Counted from the stretch's first letter, positions 1 to 8,090 are shown. The stretch: 64,000 nucleotides of DNA from Thermosediminibacter litoriperuensis (GCF_008124715.1 NZ_VNHO01000006.1:45659-109658); one strand, 5' to 3'. Numbers and translations are program-made. Notes: generated by a model from the sequence alone, not told the origin.

Positions 1-1
1 G

Positions 2-637
2 GAAGAAAACTACGGCGTCGGCCCCCATACCATATCTTTTCCCAGGATTAGACCGGCTCTGGGCGTAAGCGTAAAGGACTTCCCGTACCTGGTATCCGAC
101 AGGGAATTCAAGAAGATAGTCGCCATAGTGCGGCTGGCGGTACCCTATACCGGTATGATTCTGTCGACCAGGGAGCGCCCCGACTTCAGGGAAGAGGTAA
201 TCTCCGTGGGCATCTCTCAGATAAGCGCCGGGTCGTGCACCGGAGTCGGAGGGTACTACGATGAAATATCCCGTAGAAACCAGGGATCCCACGCCCAGTT
301 CCAGGTGGAGGATCACAGGACCCCCAACGAAGTTCTGCTTTCCCTGTGCGAGCAGGGGTACCTGCCCAGCTACTGTACTGCCTGCTACCGGAGCGGACGT
401 ACCGGCGACAGGTTCATGCAGCTGGCCAAATCCGGCAATATTCACAACTGCTGCCAGCCCAATGCCATCCTCACCTTTAAAGAATTTCTGATGGACTACG
501 CAGACCCCCAGCTTAAGGAACTGGGAGAAAAAGTTATAAAAAAGAGCCTCGAAGATATCCCCAATCCTACCGTAAAACAAAAGACCCTGGATAGGCTTGC
601 GAGAATAGAACAGGGCGATAGAGACCTGTTCTTTTAA
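2..637 (+). CDS. hydG: [FeFe] hydrogenase H-cluster maturase HydG, C-terminal part
   Basis: The reading frame is open from base 2, so the gene starts outside the window; about 211 C-terminal residues are present. HydG is a radical SAM tyrosine lyase that makes the Fe(CO)2(CN) cysteine synthon for the H-cluster in the cytoplasm. The segment GPHTISFPRIRPALG is a ThiH/HydG signature. The C-terminal cysteine set (CTAC, then a Cys about 22 residues on, in NIHNCCQPN) is the ligand set for HydG's auxiliary iron-sulfur cluster and separates it from ThiH. It ends 12 bases before the HydE-like gene, consistent with one maturation operon. The radical SAM CxxxCxxC motif lies upstream and cannot be seen. 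Confidence 0.93.
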   Translation, partial: EENYGVGPHTISFPRIRPALGVSVKDFPYLVSDREFKKIVAIVRLAVPYTGMILSTRERPDFREEVISVGISQISAGSCTGVGGYYDEISRRNQGSHAQFQVEDHRTPNEVLLSLCEQGYLPSYCTACYRSGRTGDRFMQLAKSGNIHNCCQPNAILTFKEFLMDYADPQLKELGEKVIKKSLEDIPNPTVKQKTLDRLARIEQGDRDLFF

Positions 638-649
638 AAGGTGGCTGCC

Positions 650-1930
650 ATGTCGGAACACATTATAGTATGCTCCACAACAAGCCACATGCTTAAGGGC
701 GAGAAGGCGTTGAGGACGGCGGGTATACCCGTCCGCCTCATACCTACCCCGAAAAAATACGGCCGGCTCTGCACGACCGCTATCGTCATCCCCACGGAGA
801 TGAAGCCGGCGGCCGAGGCTATACTCCAAAGGGAAAAGGTGGAATATACGGGCATCTATGAGTTCGAGCCCTTTAGGGTGGATAACCTTCTTCCCGCGGA
901 CGGAGGGGTGGGGGAGGATTTCGCCGGTCTGATTAAAAAAATAGAATCCGGCCGGGACCTCACCCTAAAAGAGATTGAACGCCTGCTGGCTTCGGAAAAC
1001 CCGCTGGAAGTGGAGGCTCTACTGGCGGCCGGGGACCGGATGAGGCAGAAGACCGTCGGTGACGTGGTGGATATAAGAGGTGCCGTGGAATTTTCCAATT
1101 ACTGCAGAAAGAATTGCAACTATTGCGGCCTGCGGAGTGGAAACACCAGTTTGCCGCGCTACCGCATGACGCCGGAAGAAATCATAAAAGTGGCCGTTGA
1201 AATGAAGCGGCTGGGTCTTTCCACAGTGATACTCCAATCCGGAGAAGACCCCTGGTACACCGGGGAAAAAATAGTCGAGATCCTCCGGGGTATCAAAAGG
1301 GAGACCGGCATGAGGATAACCCTGAGTATAGGCGAGAGGCCCAGGCGGGAGCTGGAGGCCTTCCGGGAGGCGGGGGCCAACAACTACCTCCTTAAAATAG
1401 AGTCGGCAAACCGGGAGGTCTTTGCTCTGGCTCACCCCGACGACGATTACGACGTCCGGGTGAAAAACATTCGCGACCTGAAAGAACTGGGGTACGTCAC
1501 GGGTTCCGGGTGTATAGTGGGACTGCCGGGCCAGCGGCCCGGACACCTGGCGGAGGATATCGCCTTTTTGAAGGATATGGGTATAAACATGGTGGGGTTA
1601 GGGCCTTTTCTCCCCGCCAGAAACACGCCCTTCGAGAACATGCCGCCGGGCGACCTTTTGATGTCTCTAAAGATGGTGGCCGTGGCCCGGCTGGTGCTCA
1701 AACACGTCTTCATACCCTCGACGACCGCGATGGCCACCCTGTCGCCGGATGGGCAAAAAAGAGGACTTCTTTCGGGAGCCAACGTGATAATGGTGAACTT
1801 CACCCCGCCCCGATTCAGAAAAGCCTACGAGATATACTCAAACAAAGCGGTCGTAACGCTGCAGTCAGCGGTGGATCTGGTAAAGAGTCTGGGAAGAAAG
1901 CTGCCGCCGTATTTAAAAGAATTTGTGTGA
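650..1930 (+). CDS. hydE: DUF3343 (putative Se/S carrier) fused to HydE radical SAM maturase
   Basis: Residues 1 to about 78 match DUF3343, a small putative sulfur/selenium carrier family; Cys41 lies in its usual conserved position (GRLCTTA), with a further Cys8. The remaining ~345 residues are HydE: C152-x3-C156-x2-C159 binds the SAM [4Fe-4S] cluster, followed by GEDPWY, SIGERP and VGLPGQ motifs. HydE acts on the HydG-made iron synthon during H-cluster assembly. HydE alone is usually about 350 residues, so the 427-residue length fits a fusion. ATG 650 is chosen because AAAGGTGG sits 6 bases upstream; a GTG at 641 is possible. The fusion is the odd point; HydE activity is secure, the role of the added domain is inference. 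Confidence 0.9.
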   Translation: MSEHIIVCSTTSHMLKGEKALRTAGIPVRLIPTPKKYGRLCTTAIVIPTEMKPAAEAILQREKVEYTGIYEFEPFRVDNLLPADGGVGEDFAGLIKKIESGRDLTLKEIERLLASENPLEVEALLAAGDRMRQKTVGDVVDIRGAVEFSNYCRKNCNYCGLRSGNTSLPRYRMTPEEIIKVAVEMKRLGLSTVILQSGEDPWYTGEKIVEILRGIKRETGMRITLSIGERPRRELEAFREAGANNYLLKIESANREVFALAHPDDDYDVRVKNIRDLKELGYVTGSGCIVGLPGQRPGHLAEDIAFLKDMGINMVGLGPFLPARNTPFENMPPGDLLMSLKMVAVARLVLKHVFIPSTTAMATLSPDGQKRGLLSGANVIMVNFTPPRFRKAYEIYSNKAVVTLQSAVDLVKSLGRKLPPYLKEFV

Positions 1931-1982
1931 CGCCCATGACTGTACCTTTATAGAAATCTTTTACCCTCCCGGGGCGCTGTTA

Positions 1983-2016
1983 TATCTGCGAAGGGTCTTT
2001 TCGCAGATACTTTTTT
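1983..2016 (+). terminator. Intrinsic terminator after hydE
   Basis: A 10-bp perfect stem (TATCTGCGAA / TTCGCAGATA) with a 7-base loop is followed by C and six T. It should end most hydG-hydE transcripts before the cysteine desulfurase-like gene. Confidence 0.85.
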
Positions 2017-2057
2017 ATGATAAAGTATTTATTGATTCCATAAAAGAGGTGCTTCCA

Positions 2058-3203
2058 ATGACCTATTTTGACAATGCGGCCACCACTTGGCCCAAACCAG
2101 AAGAAGTTTACAGAGCCGTTGAAGACACCATGAGAAATTTCGGCGGGAACCCGGGCCGCAGCGGCCATAGGATGGCTCTAGCCGCCGCCCGACTGGTGTA
2201 CGAGGCGAGGGAGGCCCTGGCCGAATTTTTCAACGCGGAGAGTCCGACGAATATAGTTTTCACAATGAACGCCACCGATGCCCTCAATATAGCCATAAAG
2301 GGTGTGCTCAAGCCCGGCGACCACGTTATAACTAGTTCCATGGAGCATAATTCGGTGGCAAGGCCGATCTTCGCCCTGACAAAATCCGGGGTGGAATGGG
2401 ATATCGTAAAGTGCGGCAGCGACGGCACCCTGGATCCCGACGACGTAGCCAAGGCCATAAAGCCCAATACACGCCTTATTGCAGTGACCCACGCCTCAAA
2501 CGTAACCGGAACTATCATGCCCGTAGAGGAAATCGGAAAAATTTCCCAGGAAAAAGGCGTTATCTTTCTGGTAGACGCCGCCCAGTCGGCCGGGGTGCTG
2601 GAAATCGACGTGCAGAAGTTGAATATAGATCTTCTGGCCTTTCCGGGCCACAAGGGCTTGTATGGTCCGCAGGGGATCGGGGGGCTTTACGTCAGGGAGG
2701 GGTTGCACCTGACTCCTATCAGGCAGGGAGGCACCGGCAGTTTTTCCGAAGAACTGGAGCAGCCCGGAATTCTACCGGACAGGCTGGAGTGCGGCACTCT
2801 TAACACACCGGGAATAGCGGGTCTTGTCGCCGGTGTCGGCTTTATTAAAAAGAAGGACCTGAAAAACATCCGCTCCCACGAAGAGCAGCTGACCCGAAGA
2901 TTTCTCGAAGGCCTTAAGGAAATTGACGGTGTTACCGTTTACGGTCCCGCAGAGGCGGCCGGTCGCTGTGCTGTGGTATCCCTGAATTTAAAAGACATGG
3001 ATTCGGCGGAGCTTGCCTACCTGCTGGATAGCCGGTTCGACATCCAGGTGCGCCCGGGGCTCCATTGCAGCCCCCTAGCTCACCGGACTCTGGGCACCGA
3101 AGACCGGGGAACTGTCAGGTTCAGCTTCTCGGTATTCAACACCGTTGAGGAGATAGACAGGGCCCTGGACGCTCTGAGAGAGGTCTCTACGGGCAGCTGG
3201 TAA
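2058..3203 (+). CDS. Cysteine desulfurase family protein (class V aminotransferase fold, TIGR01977-like)
   Basis: PLP enzyme of the IscS/SufS/Csd fold, expected to release sulfur or selenium from cysteine or selenocysteine as a persulfide. Visible: N-terminal YFDNAATTWPKP, VDAAQSAG, the PLP lysine K199 in FPGHKGLYGPQG, and Cys337 in GLHCSPLAH as the likely persulfide carrier. This subfamily is often found near SelD, YedF and DUF3343 genes (family knowledge), and here it follows a DUF3343 fusion. ATG 2058 has an AGAGGTG site at suitable spacing; a longer frame back to 1923 runs through the terminator and lacks homology. The gene is separated from hydE by a terminator, so it may have its own promoter. 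Exact substrate unknown. Confidence 0.87.
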   Translation: MTYFDNAATTWPKPEEVYRAVEDTMRNFGGNPGRSGHRMALAAARLVYEAREALAEFFNAESPTNIVFTMNATDALNIAIKGVLKPGDHVITSSMEHNSVARPIFALTKSGVEWDIVKCGSDGTLDPDDVAKAIKPNTRLIAVTHASNVTGTIMPVEEIGKISQEKGVIFLVDAAQSAGVLEIDVQKLNIDLLAFPGHKGLYGPQGIGGLYVREGLHLTPIRQGGTGSFSEELEQPGILPDRLECGTLNTPGIAGLVAGVGFIKKKDLKNIRSHEEQLTRRFLEGLKEIDGVTVYGPAEAAGRCAVVSLNLKDMDSAELAYLLDSRFDIQVRPGLHCSPLAHRTLGTEDRGTVRFSFSVFNTVEEIDRALDALREVSTGSW

Positions 3204-3221
3204 TTTTATGGATCAGGGGAG

Positions 3222-3926
3222 ATGGCGAAATTGTTGGGAACCATCGTAAACTCCATGGCTATTATAGCAGGGGCCTTTATGGGGAACGCCCTGAAGGGCC
3301 GGTTTCCGGAAAACATCAGTTCCACTGTAATGCAGGGCCTCAGCCTGGTAATAATGCTTATCGGGCTTTCCATGGCCCTGGAGACCGAAAACCTGCTGGT
3401 CGTGACCTTAAGCATAGTTACGGGGGCGATAGCGGGAGAGGCGATGCGGATAGAAGAACGGCTCAACCGGCTGGGTAAGAACCTGGAAGAGCGTTTCGGC
3501 AGCGGTGACGGCGACTTCACCAGGGCTTTCGTCTCCGCCAGCCTCGTATACTGCGTTGGAGCCATGGCTATCATGGGAGCCATCGAGAGCGGCCTTACCG
3601 GGAATCACAGGATACTGTTCGTCAAGTCGATTCTGGACGGGGTTTCTGCGGTGGTGTTTTCGTCGAGCTTAGGGATAGGCGTGGCTTTCTCCGCCGTACC
3701 TGTTTTCCTATACCAGGGGGGTATAGCCCTGGCGGCCGGATTCATTAAATCATACCTTACCGATACCATAATAACCGAAATGACAGCCGCCGGAGGCCTG
3801 CTCATTTTCGGGATAGGTGTCAACATGCTGGAAGGCAGAGCGCGCATAAAGGTGGGAAACCTGCTGCCGGCGATTTTCACTGCCGTAGTCATTACCGTTT
3901 TCCTTTCGCGTTTTCCGATACTGTAA
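3222..3926 (+). CDS. DUF554 family membrane protein
   Basis: A 234-residue, very hydrophobic protein with about six to seven predicted membrane segments (for example residues 1-22, 30-50, 55-75, 100-125, 140-165, 180-200, 210-232). The start LLGTIVNSMAIIAGAFMG and the repeated glycine-rich helices are typical of DUF554 (YqgA/YdfK-like), whose function is unknown. It starts 18 bases after the cysteine desulfurase-like gene, with AGGGGA upstream, so the two are probably co-transcribed. Nothing in the sequence points to a substrate. Confidence 0.85.
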   Translation: MAKLLGTIVNSMAIIAGAFMGNALKGRFPENISSTVMQGLSLVIMLIGLSMALETENLLVVTLSIVTGAIAGEAMRIEERLNRLGKNLEERFGSGDGDFTRAFVSASLVYCVGAMAIMGAIESGLTGNHRILFVKSILDGVSAVVFSSSLGIGVAFSAVPVFLYQGGIALAAGFIKSYLTDTIITEMTAAGGLLIFGIGVNMLEGRARIKVGNLLPAIFTAVVITVFLSRFPIL

Positions 3927-3948
3927 AGGCTGGTTTGGAGGAATCTAT

Positions 3949-4491
3949 ATGATCTCGGATTTCACAAAATTTCTAAACGATTTAATCGTCGTGAACCTGG
4001 ACAGGGTGTTGCTTTTGGTCACCGTTATGTCGCTTTTAAGCCTCATTTTTTTCATAGTTATAAACGTCAGACTCTCGTCAATTTCCAAAAAATACGCCGC
4101 CATGATGCGGGACGTGAACGGCAAAAACCTGGAAGCCGTACTGATGGAGTACATGGATAGCGTCGCCAGGGTAACATCCGATATCTCGGAACTGAAGGAC
4201 CAAGTAAAGGCCCTCGAAAAAGAGAGCCTGGCTGCGGTCCAAAAAGTACATATCAAGAGATACAACGCCTTCGACGATATGGGCGGGAACTTGAGCTTTT
4301 CCGTCGCCTTTCTAAACGGACATAACAGCGGAGTTATAATTTCCAGCATTTACGGCAGGGAAGAAAGCCGGGTATACCTGAAACCCATAGTGAACGGCAA
4401 TTCTACGTATACGCTGAGCCCGGAAGAAAAAGAAGTACTGGAAAAGGCTGTTTCCGGAGGAGGATTTTTGACAGGTAACGACGAATTTTAA
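3949..4491 (+). CDS. DUF4446 family protein
   Basis: A 180-residue protein with one N-terminal membrane helix (about residues 17-40), then a helical and possibly coiled segment and a conserved globular part with the family block RYNAFDDMGGNLSFS near residues 104-118, followed by GVIISSIYGREESRVY. DUF4446 proteins are common next to parAB and yyaC near the origin of Clostridia; function unknown. SD TTTGGAGG is just upstream of ATG 3949. It is 22 bases downstream of DUF554 and precedes an M23 peptidase and a bactofilin, which hints at an envelope or cell-shape context. Confidence 0.85.
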   Translation: MISDFTKFLNDLIVVNLDRVLLLVTVMSLLSLIFFIVINVRLSSISKKYAAMMRDVNGKNLEAVLMEYMDSVARVTSDISELKDQVKALEKESLAAVQKVHIKRYNAFDDMGGNLSFSVAFLNGHNSGVIISSIYGREESRVYLKPIVNGNSTYTLSPEEKEVLEKAVSGGGFLTGNDEF

Positions 4492-4548
4492 TAATTCAAA
4501 TGCAGTGTTTGGACAAGTCCAGCAAAATAAAGGGGGAATGGGGGGCAG

Positions 4549-5463
4549 GTGAAAGGAAGAAAAAGGGAAAGATTTATCACTTTAATGATAATACCGCACT
4601 CGGAGAAGTCCACTTTTTCTATTTCAGTTCCTTTCTCTTTCATAAAAGCTGTGAAGTACATAGCCGCCGGGACGGCAGTGGCCGTGGCGGGAGCGTCCAT
4701 TTATTTTTTCGTTTCTTACAGGGAGCTTAAGGCCAGGAACGAGGAGCTGGCGGTTAAGGCTGGAAAATACGAAGCGGTACAAGCCCGGCTGGAATATTTT
4801 GAAGAAAAAACCAAGAGCATGGAGGAAAAAGTAAAAAAGCTGGAGGAACTGGATGCAAGCCTGAGGGAGATGCTTAAAAACGATCCGGAGCTGAAAGCCA
4901 AGCTGGATCAGAAGATTTCGCCGCCCTCTCAGCCTGCGGGGCTTGCCAGTAGGAGCGGCATCGACAGGGAAAGAGCCCTTGAGCAGCTTGAGGAGCTTGA
5001 CAAGAAGCTGGAGGATCAGGAAAACAGCCTCGAGCAGCTGGTGGCCGCGGTAGAGGCCAGAAACAAAAGGCTGGCCTGCACCCCCTCTATATGGCCTCTG
5101 AAGGGAGAAGTAACATCCAGGTTCGGATACAGGCGTTCCCCCTTCGGCCGGAGCATAGAGTTTCACGACGGCCTTGACATAGCGGCCCCTTACGGAAGCC
5201 CTATAAAGGCCGCCGCCGATGGTAAGGTTACCTTTGCCGGATACATGTCCGGTTACGGCTATACGGTGGAGATAAGCCACGGTTACGGCATTAAGACCGC
5301 TTACAGTCATGTCTCCAGAATTCTGGTGAAGGCGGGACAGCAGGTCAAGAAAGGAGACATTATAGCCAGGGTGGGAAGTTCCGGCAGGAGCACAGGACCC
5401 CATCTTCACTACATGGTAAAAGTAAACGGCATCCCCAGGAACCCTGAGGAATACTTGGATTAA
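4549..5463 (+). CDS. M23 family metallopeptidase with coiled coil (cell-wall endopeptidase)
   Basis: Predicted inner-membrane-anchored peptidoglycan endopeptidase. Residues about 33-55 form a membrane helix, residues 60-165 a charged coiled coil, and the C-terminal 110 residues an M23/LytM domain: SRFGYRRSPFGRSIEFHDGLDI contributes the first zinc ligands and GPHLHYMV the HxH pair. The intact metal ligands suggest an active enzyme rather than a degenerate LytM activator. GTG 4549 follows a purine-rich GGGGGGCAG; an internal TTG or ATG start closer to the membrane helix is possible. The bactofilin gene follows after 11 bases, an arrangement shared with many bacteria where the bactofilin positions an M23 enzyme. 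Confidence 0.9.
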   Translation: MKGRKRERFITLMIIPHSEKSTFSISVPFSFIKAVKYIAAGTAVAVAGASIYFFVSYRELKARNEELAVKAGKYEAVQARLEYFEEKTKSMEEKVKKLEELDASLREMLKNDPELKAKLDQKISPPSQPAGLASRSGIDRERALEQLEELDKKLEDQENSLEQLVAAVEARNKRLACTPSIWPLKGEVTSRFGYRRSPFGRSIEFHDGLDIAAPYGSPIKAAADGKVTFAGYMSGYGYTVEISHGYGIKTAYSHVSRILVKAGQQVKKGDIIARVGSSGRSTGPHLHYMVKVNGIPRNPEEYLD

Positions 5464-5474
5464 GGGGGGCTAGC

Positions 5475-5867
5475 ATGTTCGGCAAAAGAGGCGAAAATGT
5501 GGATATAAATACCGATCGGGTGGATACACTCCTGGGAAAGGGGACGGAATTTAAAGGCACTGTTAAGGCCAGCGGCGTGCTTCGCGTCGAAGGCAGGATT
5601 GAAGGGGAAATAGAGAGTTCCGGTGATATAATCATTGCCGAAGGCGGTGTCGTCAACGCCCAGATAAAGGCCAGGAATGCCATCGTGGCCGGGGAGATCA
5701 ACGGAAACATGATCCTGATCGGGAAGCTGGAAATAAAATCTTCCGGCAAAGTGCTGGGGGATTTGAAAGTAGAGGGCATTACCATTGAGGACGGGGCGGT
5801 TTTTGAAGGCAGGTGCGAAATGAGCAGGGAAAAAAAACCAAAAACTCAAAAAACGGACCCAACGTAA
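5475..5867 (+). CDS. Bactofilin (polymer-forming cytoskeletal protein)
   Basis: A 130-residue protein. Residues about 15-110 show the bactofilin beta-helix pattern of short glycine-spaced repeats (LLGKGTEFKG, GVLRVEGRIEGEI, GDIIIAEGGVVNAQIKA, NAIVAGEINGN). Bactofilins self-assemble without nucleotide and often scaffold cell-wall enzymes at the membrane. It lies 11 bases after the M23 peptidase, which supports a shared role in local wall remodelling. The C-terminus is short and lysine-rich. The stop codon sits inside the loop of the following terminator hairpin. Confidence 0.92.
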   Translation: MFGKRGENVDINTDRVDTLLGKGTEFKGTVKASGVLRVEGRIEGEIESSGDIIIAEGGVVNAQIKARNAIVAGEINGNMILIGKLEIKSSGKVLGDLKVEGITIEDGAVFEGRCEMSREKKPKTQKTDPT

Positions 5868-5882
5868 GTTGGGTTTTGCTTT
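5857..5882 (+). terminator. Intrinsic terminator overlapping the bactofilin stop codon
   Basis: ACCCAAC / GTTGGGT stem (7 bp) with the tetraloop GTAA, followed by TTTGCTTT. The TAA stop of the bactofilin gene is in the loop. The short stem and interrupted T run suggest partial read-through to the lipid kinase gene. Confidence 0.65.
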
Positions 5883-5904
5883 GGTTCGTAAAGGAGGTTG
5901 AATA

Positions 5905-6798
5905 TTGAAAATATTTTTTATAGTTAATCCGGTCGCCGGCAGGAAAAAAGCTCTGGCGATTTGGGAAAGTTTAAAGCCTCTCATAGATTATCCCTACGAT
6001 TTCGCCCTGACGGAAGGTCCGGGCAAAGCCACCGCCATAGCAAAAGAGGCCGTGGAGGCGGGATACGACAGAATAGTGGCTGTAGGCGGCGACGGCACTG
6101 TGCGGGAAGTGGCCCGGGCCTTGTCCGGTACCGAAGCCCTGCTGGGGGTGATTCCGGCTGGCACCGGCAACGATTTTGTGAGGTCGGTGGGCATTTCCCA
6201 GAACCCTCAAAAAGCCCTGGAAACCGTCAAAAACGGCAAGGTCAGGAGCATCGACTTAATAAAAGTGGACGACAATTGTTTTATCAACGTGGCCGGCACC
6301 GGCCTTGATGCGGAAGTGGCCGATGCCGTCAATAAATACATGAGGTTTTTAAGGGGTACGCCAGCATACGTGATGGAGCTTGTCAAGGCCCTGGCGACAT
6401 TTTCGCCCCGGCGGGCGGTTATCGAAATCGACGGACGGGTGCTGCACCGTAAAGTCTGGCTTGTATCTATCGGCAACGCCCGTTATTACGGCGGCGGTAT
6501 GATGATATGCCCCGACGCCCTGCTCGACGACGGGCTGCTGGACGTTTGCATAGTGAACAGCATCGGCAGGATGGAGCTTTTAAGATTCCTGCCCAGCGTG
6601 TTTACCGGGAAGCACAAAAATCATCCCGCTTACGAGGTTTTCAGGGGCAAAAAGGTAAGGGTTGAGTTCGAAAGGCCCACGAAAGTCCACGCCGACGGCG
6701 ACGTGATAGGCACCACACCTGTAGAATTCTCTGTGGAACCCGGTGCTTTAAAAGTGATAACGGGAGAGTATAATTCTGCCAGCTTCCGACAAAAATAA
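5905..6798 (+). CDS. Diacylglycerol/lipid kinase family protein (YegS/DgkB/BmrU type)
   Basis: Cytoplasmic lipid kinase that phosphorylates diacylglycerol or a related lipid with ATP. Visible: IVNPVAGRKKA at the N-terminus, the catalytic-domain signature AVGGDGTVREVA around residue 60, GVIPAGTGNDFVRS, and the C-terminal YYGGGMMICPDA and VHADGDVIG motifs. The 297-residue length is standard. TTG 5905 is used: AAAGGAGG lies 7 bases upstream and the protein begins MKIFFIVNP. A substrate other than DAG (sphingoid base, undecaprenol) cannot be excluded. Confidence 0.92.
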   Translation: MKIFFIVNPVAGRKKALAIWESLKPLIDYPYDFALTEGPGKATAIAKEAVEAGYDRIVAVGGDGTVREVARALSGTEALLGVIPAGTGNDFVRSVGISQNPQKALETVKNGKVRSIDLIKVDDNCFINVAGTGLDAEVADAVNKYMRFLRGTPAYVMELVKALATFSPRRAVIEIDGRVLHRKVWLVSIGNARYYGGGMMICPDALLDDGLLDVCIVNSIGRMELLRFLPSVFTGKHKNHPAYEVFRGKKVRVEFERPTKVHADGDVIGTTPVEFSVEPGALKVITGEYNSASFRQK

Positions 6799-6815
6799 AT
6801 TCGGGAGGTGGCAGG

Positions 6816-7112
6816 ATGTCCCGGGTGATAGCCCTGGAGGATGGATTGGAGGAACTGGGCCAATACTTGAGGCAGCGGGGATTTATCACCGTACCCTGGA
6901 GCCAGGTCAGCGGTCCGGTAGACGCCGTGGTATACACCGGTAGAAAGCTCAAGGAGATAACTATGACACCTTATAACAGCTCGTCAGAAGAGCTGTCCGA
7001 CGAACTAAATCCGGGGAGCCCCTTTGGGGTGCTGCTGGTAAACGCTGAAGACAGGACCCCGGAGGAGATTTATGAGATAATAAAAAACCGGATCTACGAA
7101 CATTTTATTTAA
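6816..7112 (+). CDS. YkuS family (UPF0180) protein, first copy
   Basis: A 98-residue protein of the YkuS/UPF0180 family: an N-terminal pair of elements (IALEDGLEELGQYLRQRGF), a central DAVVYTGRK, and a C-terminal GVLLVNAEDRTPEEIYEII. Function unknown. Compared with the next gene it carries about 20 extra residues in the middle (TMTPYNSSSEELSDE). GGGAGGTGG is 5 bases before ATG 6816. It follows the lipid kinase by 17 bases and is probably co-transcribed with it. Confidence 0.8.
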   Translation: MSRVIALEDGLEELGQYLRQRGFITVPWSQVSGPVDAVVYTGRKLKEITMTPYNSSSEELSDELNPGSPFGVLLVNAEDRTPEEIYEIIKNRIYEHFI

Positions 7113-7128
7113 CGAGAGGTGGTGCCTG

Positions 7129-7359
7129 ATGAAAAAAACCGTTGCTGTGGACGATTCTCTGACCTATGTAAAGGAACTGCTGGAGGAAAAAGGATACGCT
7201 GTAACCCGCATGGGGGATAACAGGGCCGATGCCATAGTAGTAAACGGCATCGACGCTAACTTTTCTGGTATTGAGGATACCACGTTTAACATCCCGGTGA
7301 TCAACGCCGAGGGTAAAACCGCCCTCCAGGTTCTTGAGGAACTGGAAGGTAAGTTGTGA
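7129..7359 (+). CDS. YkuS family (UPF0180) protein, second copy
   Basis: A 76-residue YkuS protein of the usual length: AVDDSLTYVKELLEEKGYAV, DAIVVNGIDANFSGIED, VINAEGKTALQVLEEL. It is 16 bases after the first YkuS gene with GAGAGGTGGTG upstream, so the two form a tandem pair of diverged paralogues. Function unknown. The pair ends at the bidirectional terminator shared with yyaC. Confidence 0.85.
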   Translation: MKKTVAVDDSLTYVKELLEEKGYAVTRMGDNRADAIVVNGIDANFSGIEDTTFNIPVINAEGKTALQVLEELEGKL

Positions 7360-7432
7360 TTTATGGCAGGAGCCCGGCCGTCACGCTGCAAAAATCAGGT
7401 CACTGTACCGGAATCGGATATAACTCCGCACC

Positions 7433-7462
7433 AAAAAAAGGCTGCCCAAGGCAGCCTTTTTT
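7433..7462. terminator. Bidirectional terminator between ykuS pair and yyaC
   Basis: Perfect GGCTGCC / GGCAGCC stem with a CAA loop, preceded by seven A and followed by six T, so it can terminate transcription from both strands. The end of yyaC lies at its right edge. Confidence 0.88.
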
Positions 7463-8033
7463 AAACGAAAAATTGTTTCATTCCCAGGGTTATGCCTTCT
7501 GAAATGGTCTCGGCCATTCTCATGACCAGGAACAGGCGGGTATTCTGCAGTACGAAGAATTCCATAAACCCCCCCACGTTTACTATGCCGGTTATGTGCA
7601 ATCTGCCCACCGGCGGCAGGTCCTTGTTGACCCCGGCGCCCGGTTTAATGGGGCCTTTCCCAATTTTTACGGTGCCTATGTTTTCCGAGCGGCCCAGGGA
7701 GGCGTCCACTGCTATTATGTAAGGTTCCCTGTAAAGGCTGTAAATTTCCTGGATCACCTTTTGGAGATTACCAGCGTGGACGGGCTCGGCCAAACACCCC
7801 AACACCCTGGCATTGGGGAAACTTTTTTCCTTCAGCCTGTTTCCCACCAGCGGGCCCAGAGAGTCCCCGGTGGAACGGTCGGTGCCTATGCATAAAAACA
7901 CTACCGGCGACGGAGGATAGTAAGTTTCAGCGAGGATCTTGACGAATCCCCGGGCGATGGTCTCTACGGCGTGGGGGCTATCTATATGAACCCTCAGACT
8001 GTAGGGCTTCAATACTTGGGGGTCCAGCAGCAT
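7461..8033 (-). CDS. yyaC: Spore protease YyaC
   Basis: A 190-residue member of the YyaC family, related in fold to the germination protease GPR and specific to endospore formers. Visible: VVFLCIGTDRSTGDSLGPLVG, HAGNLQKVI, IIAVDASLGRSENIGTVKIGKGPIKPGAGVNK and GGFMEFFVLQNTRL. ATG at 8033 is chosen because GAGGAGG lies about 7 bases before it and the likely sigma-E promoter -10 (8062-8069) falls inside a longer frame that would start at 8078. It stands alone on the minus strand between two terminators or promoters and marks the host as a spore former. Its exact substrate is not known. Confidence 0.9.
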   Translation of the reverse strand: MLLDPQVLKPYSLRVHIDSPHAVETIARGFVKILAETYYPPSPVVFLCIGTDRSTGDSLGPLVGNRLKEKSFPNARVLGCLAEPVHAGNLQKVIQEIYSLYREPYIIAVDASLGRSENIGTVKIGKGPIKPGAGVNKDLPPVGRLHITGIVNVGGFMEFFVLQNTRLFLVMRMAETISEGITLGMKQFFV

Positions 8034-8061
8034 GTAATGCCTCCTCGAACCGTTTTTTAAC

Positions 8062-8090
8062 ATTATATGTAATTTCACAATTGAGTATTC
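8062..8090 (-). promoter_or_regulatory. Sigma-E-like sporulation promoter of yyaC
   Basis: On the minus strand, GAATACT (8090-8084), a 14-base spacer and CATATAAT (8069-8062) match the sigma-E type consensus (KMATATT, 13-15 bases, CATAYAHT) with one mismatch in the -35. The spacing to the yyaC start at 8033 is suitable. Confidence 0.6.

Noticed and set aside
4624..5409. 261-codon minus-strand frame opposite the M23 peptidase
   Set aside because: Antisense shadow of a coiled-coil and M23 gene; low-complexity content results from the sense codons.
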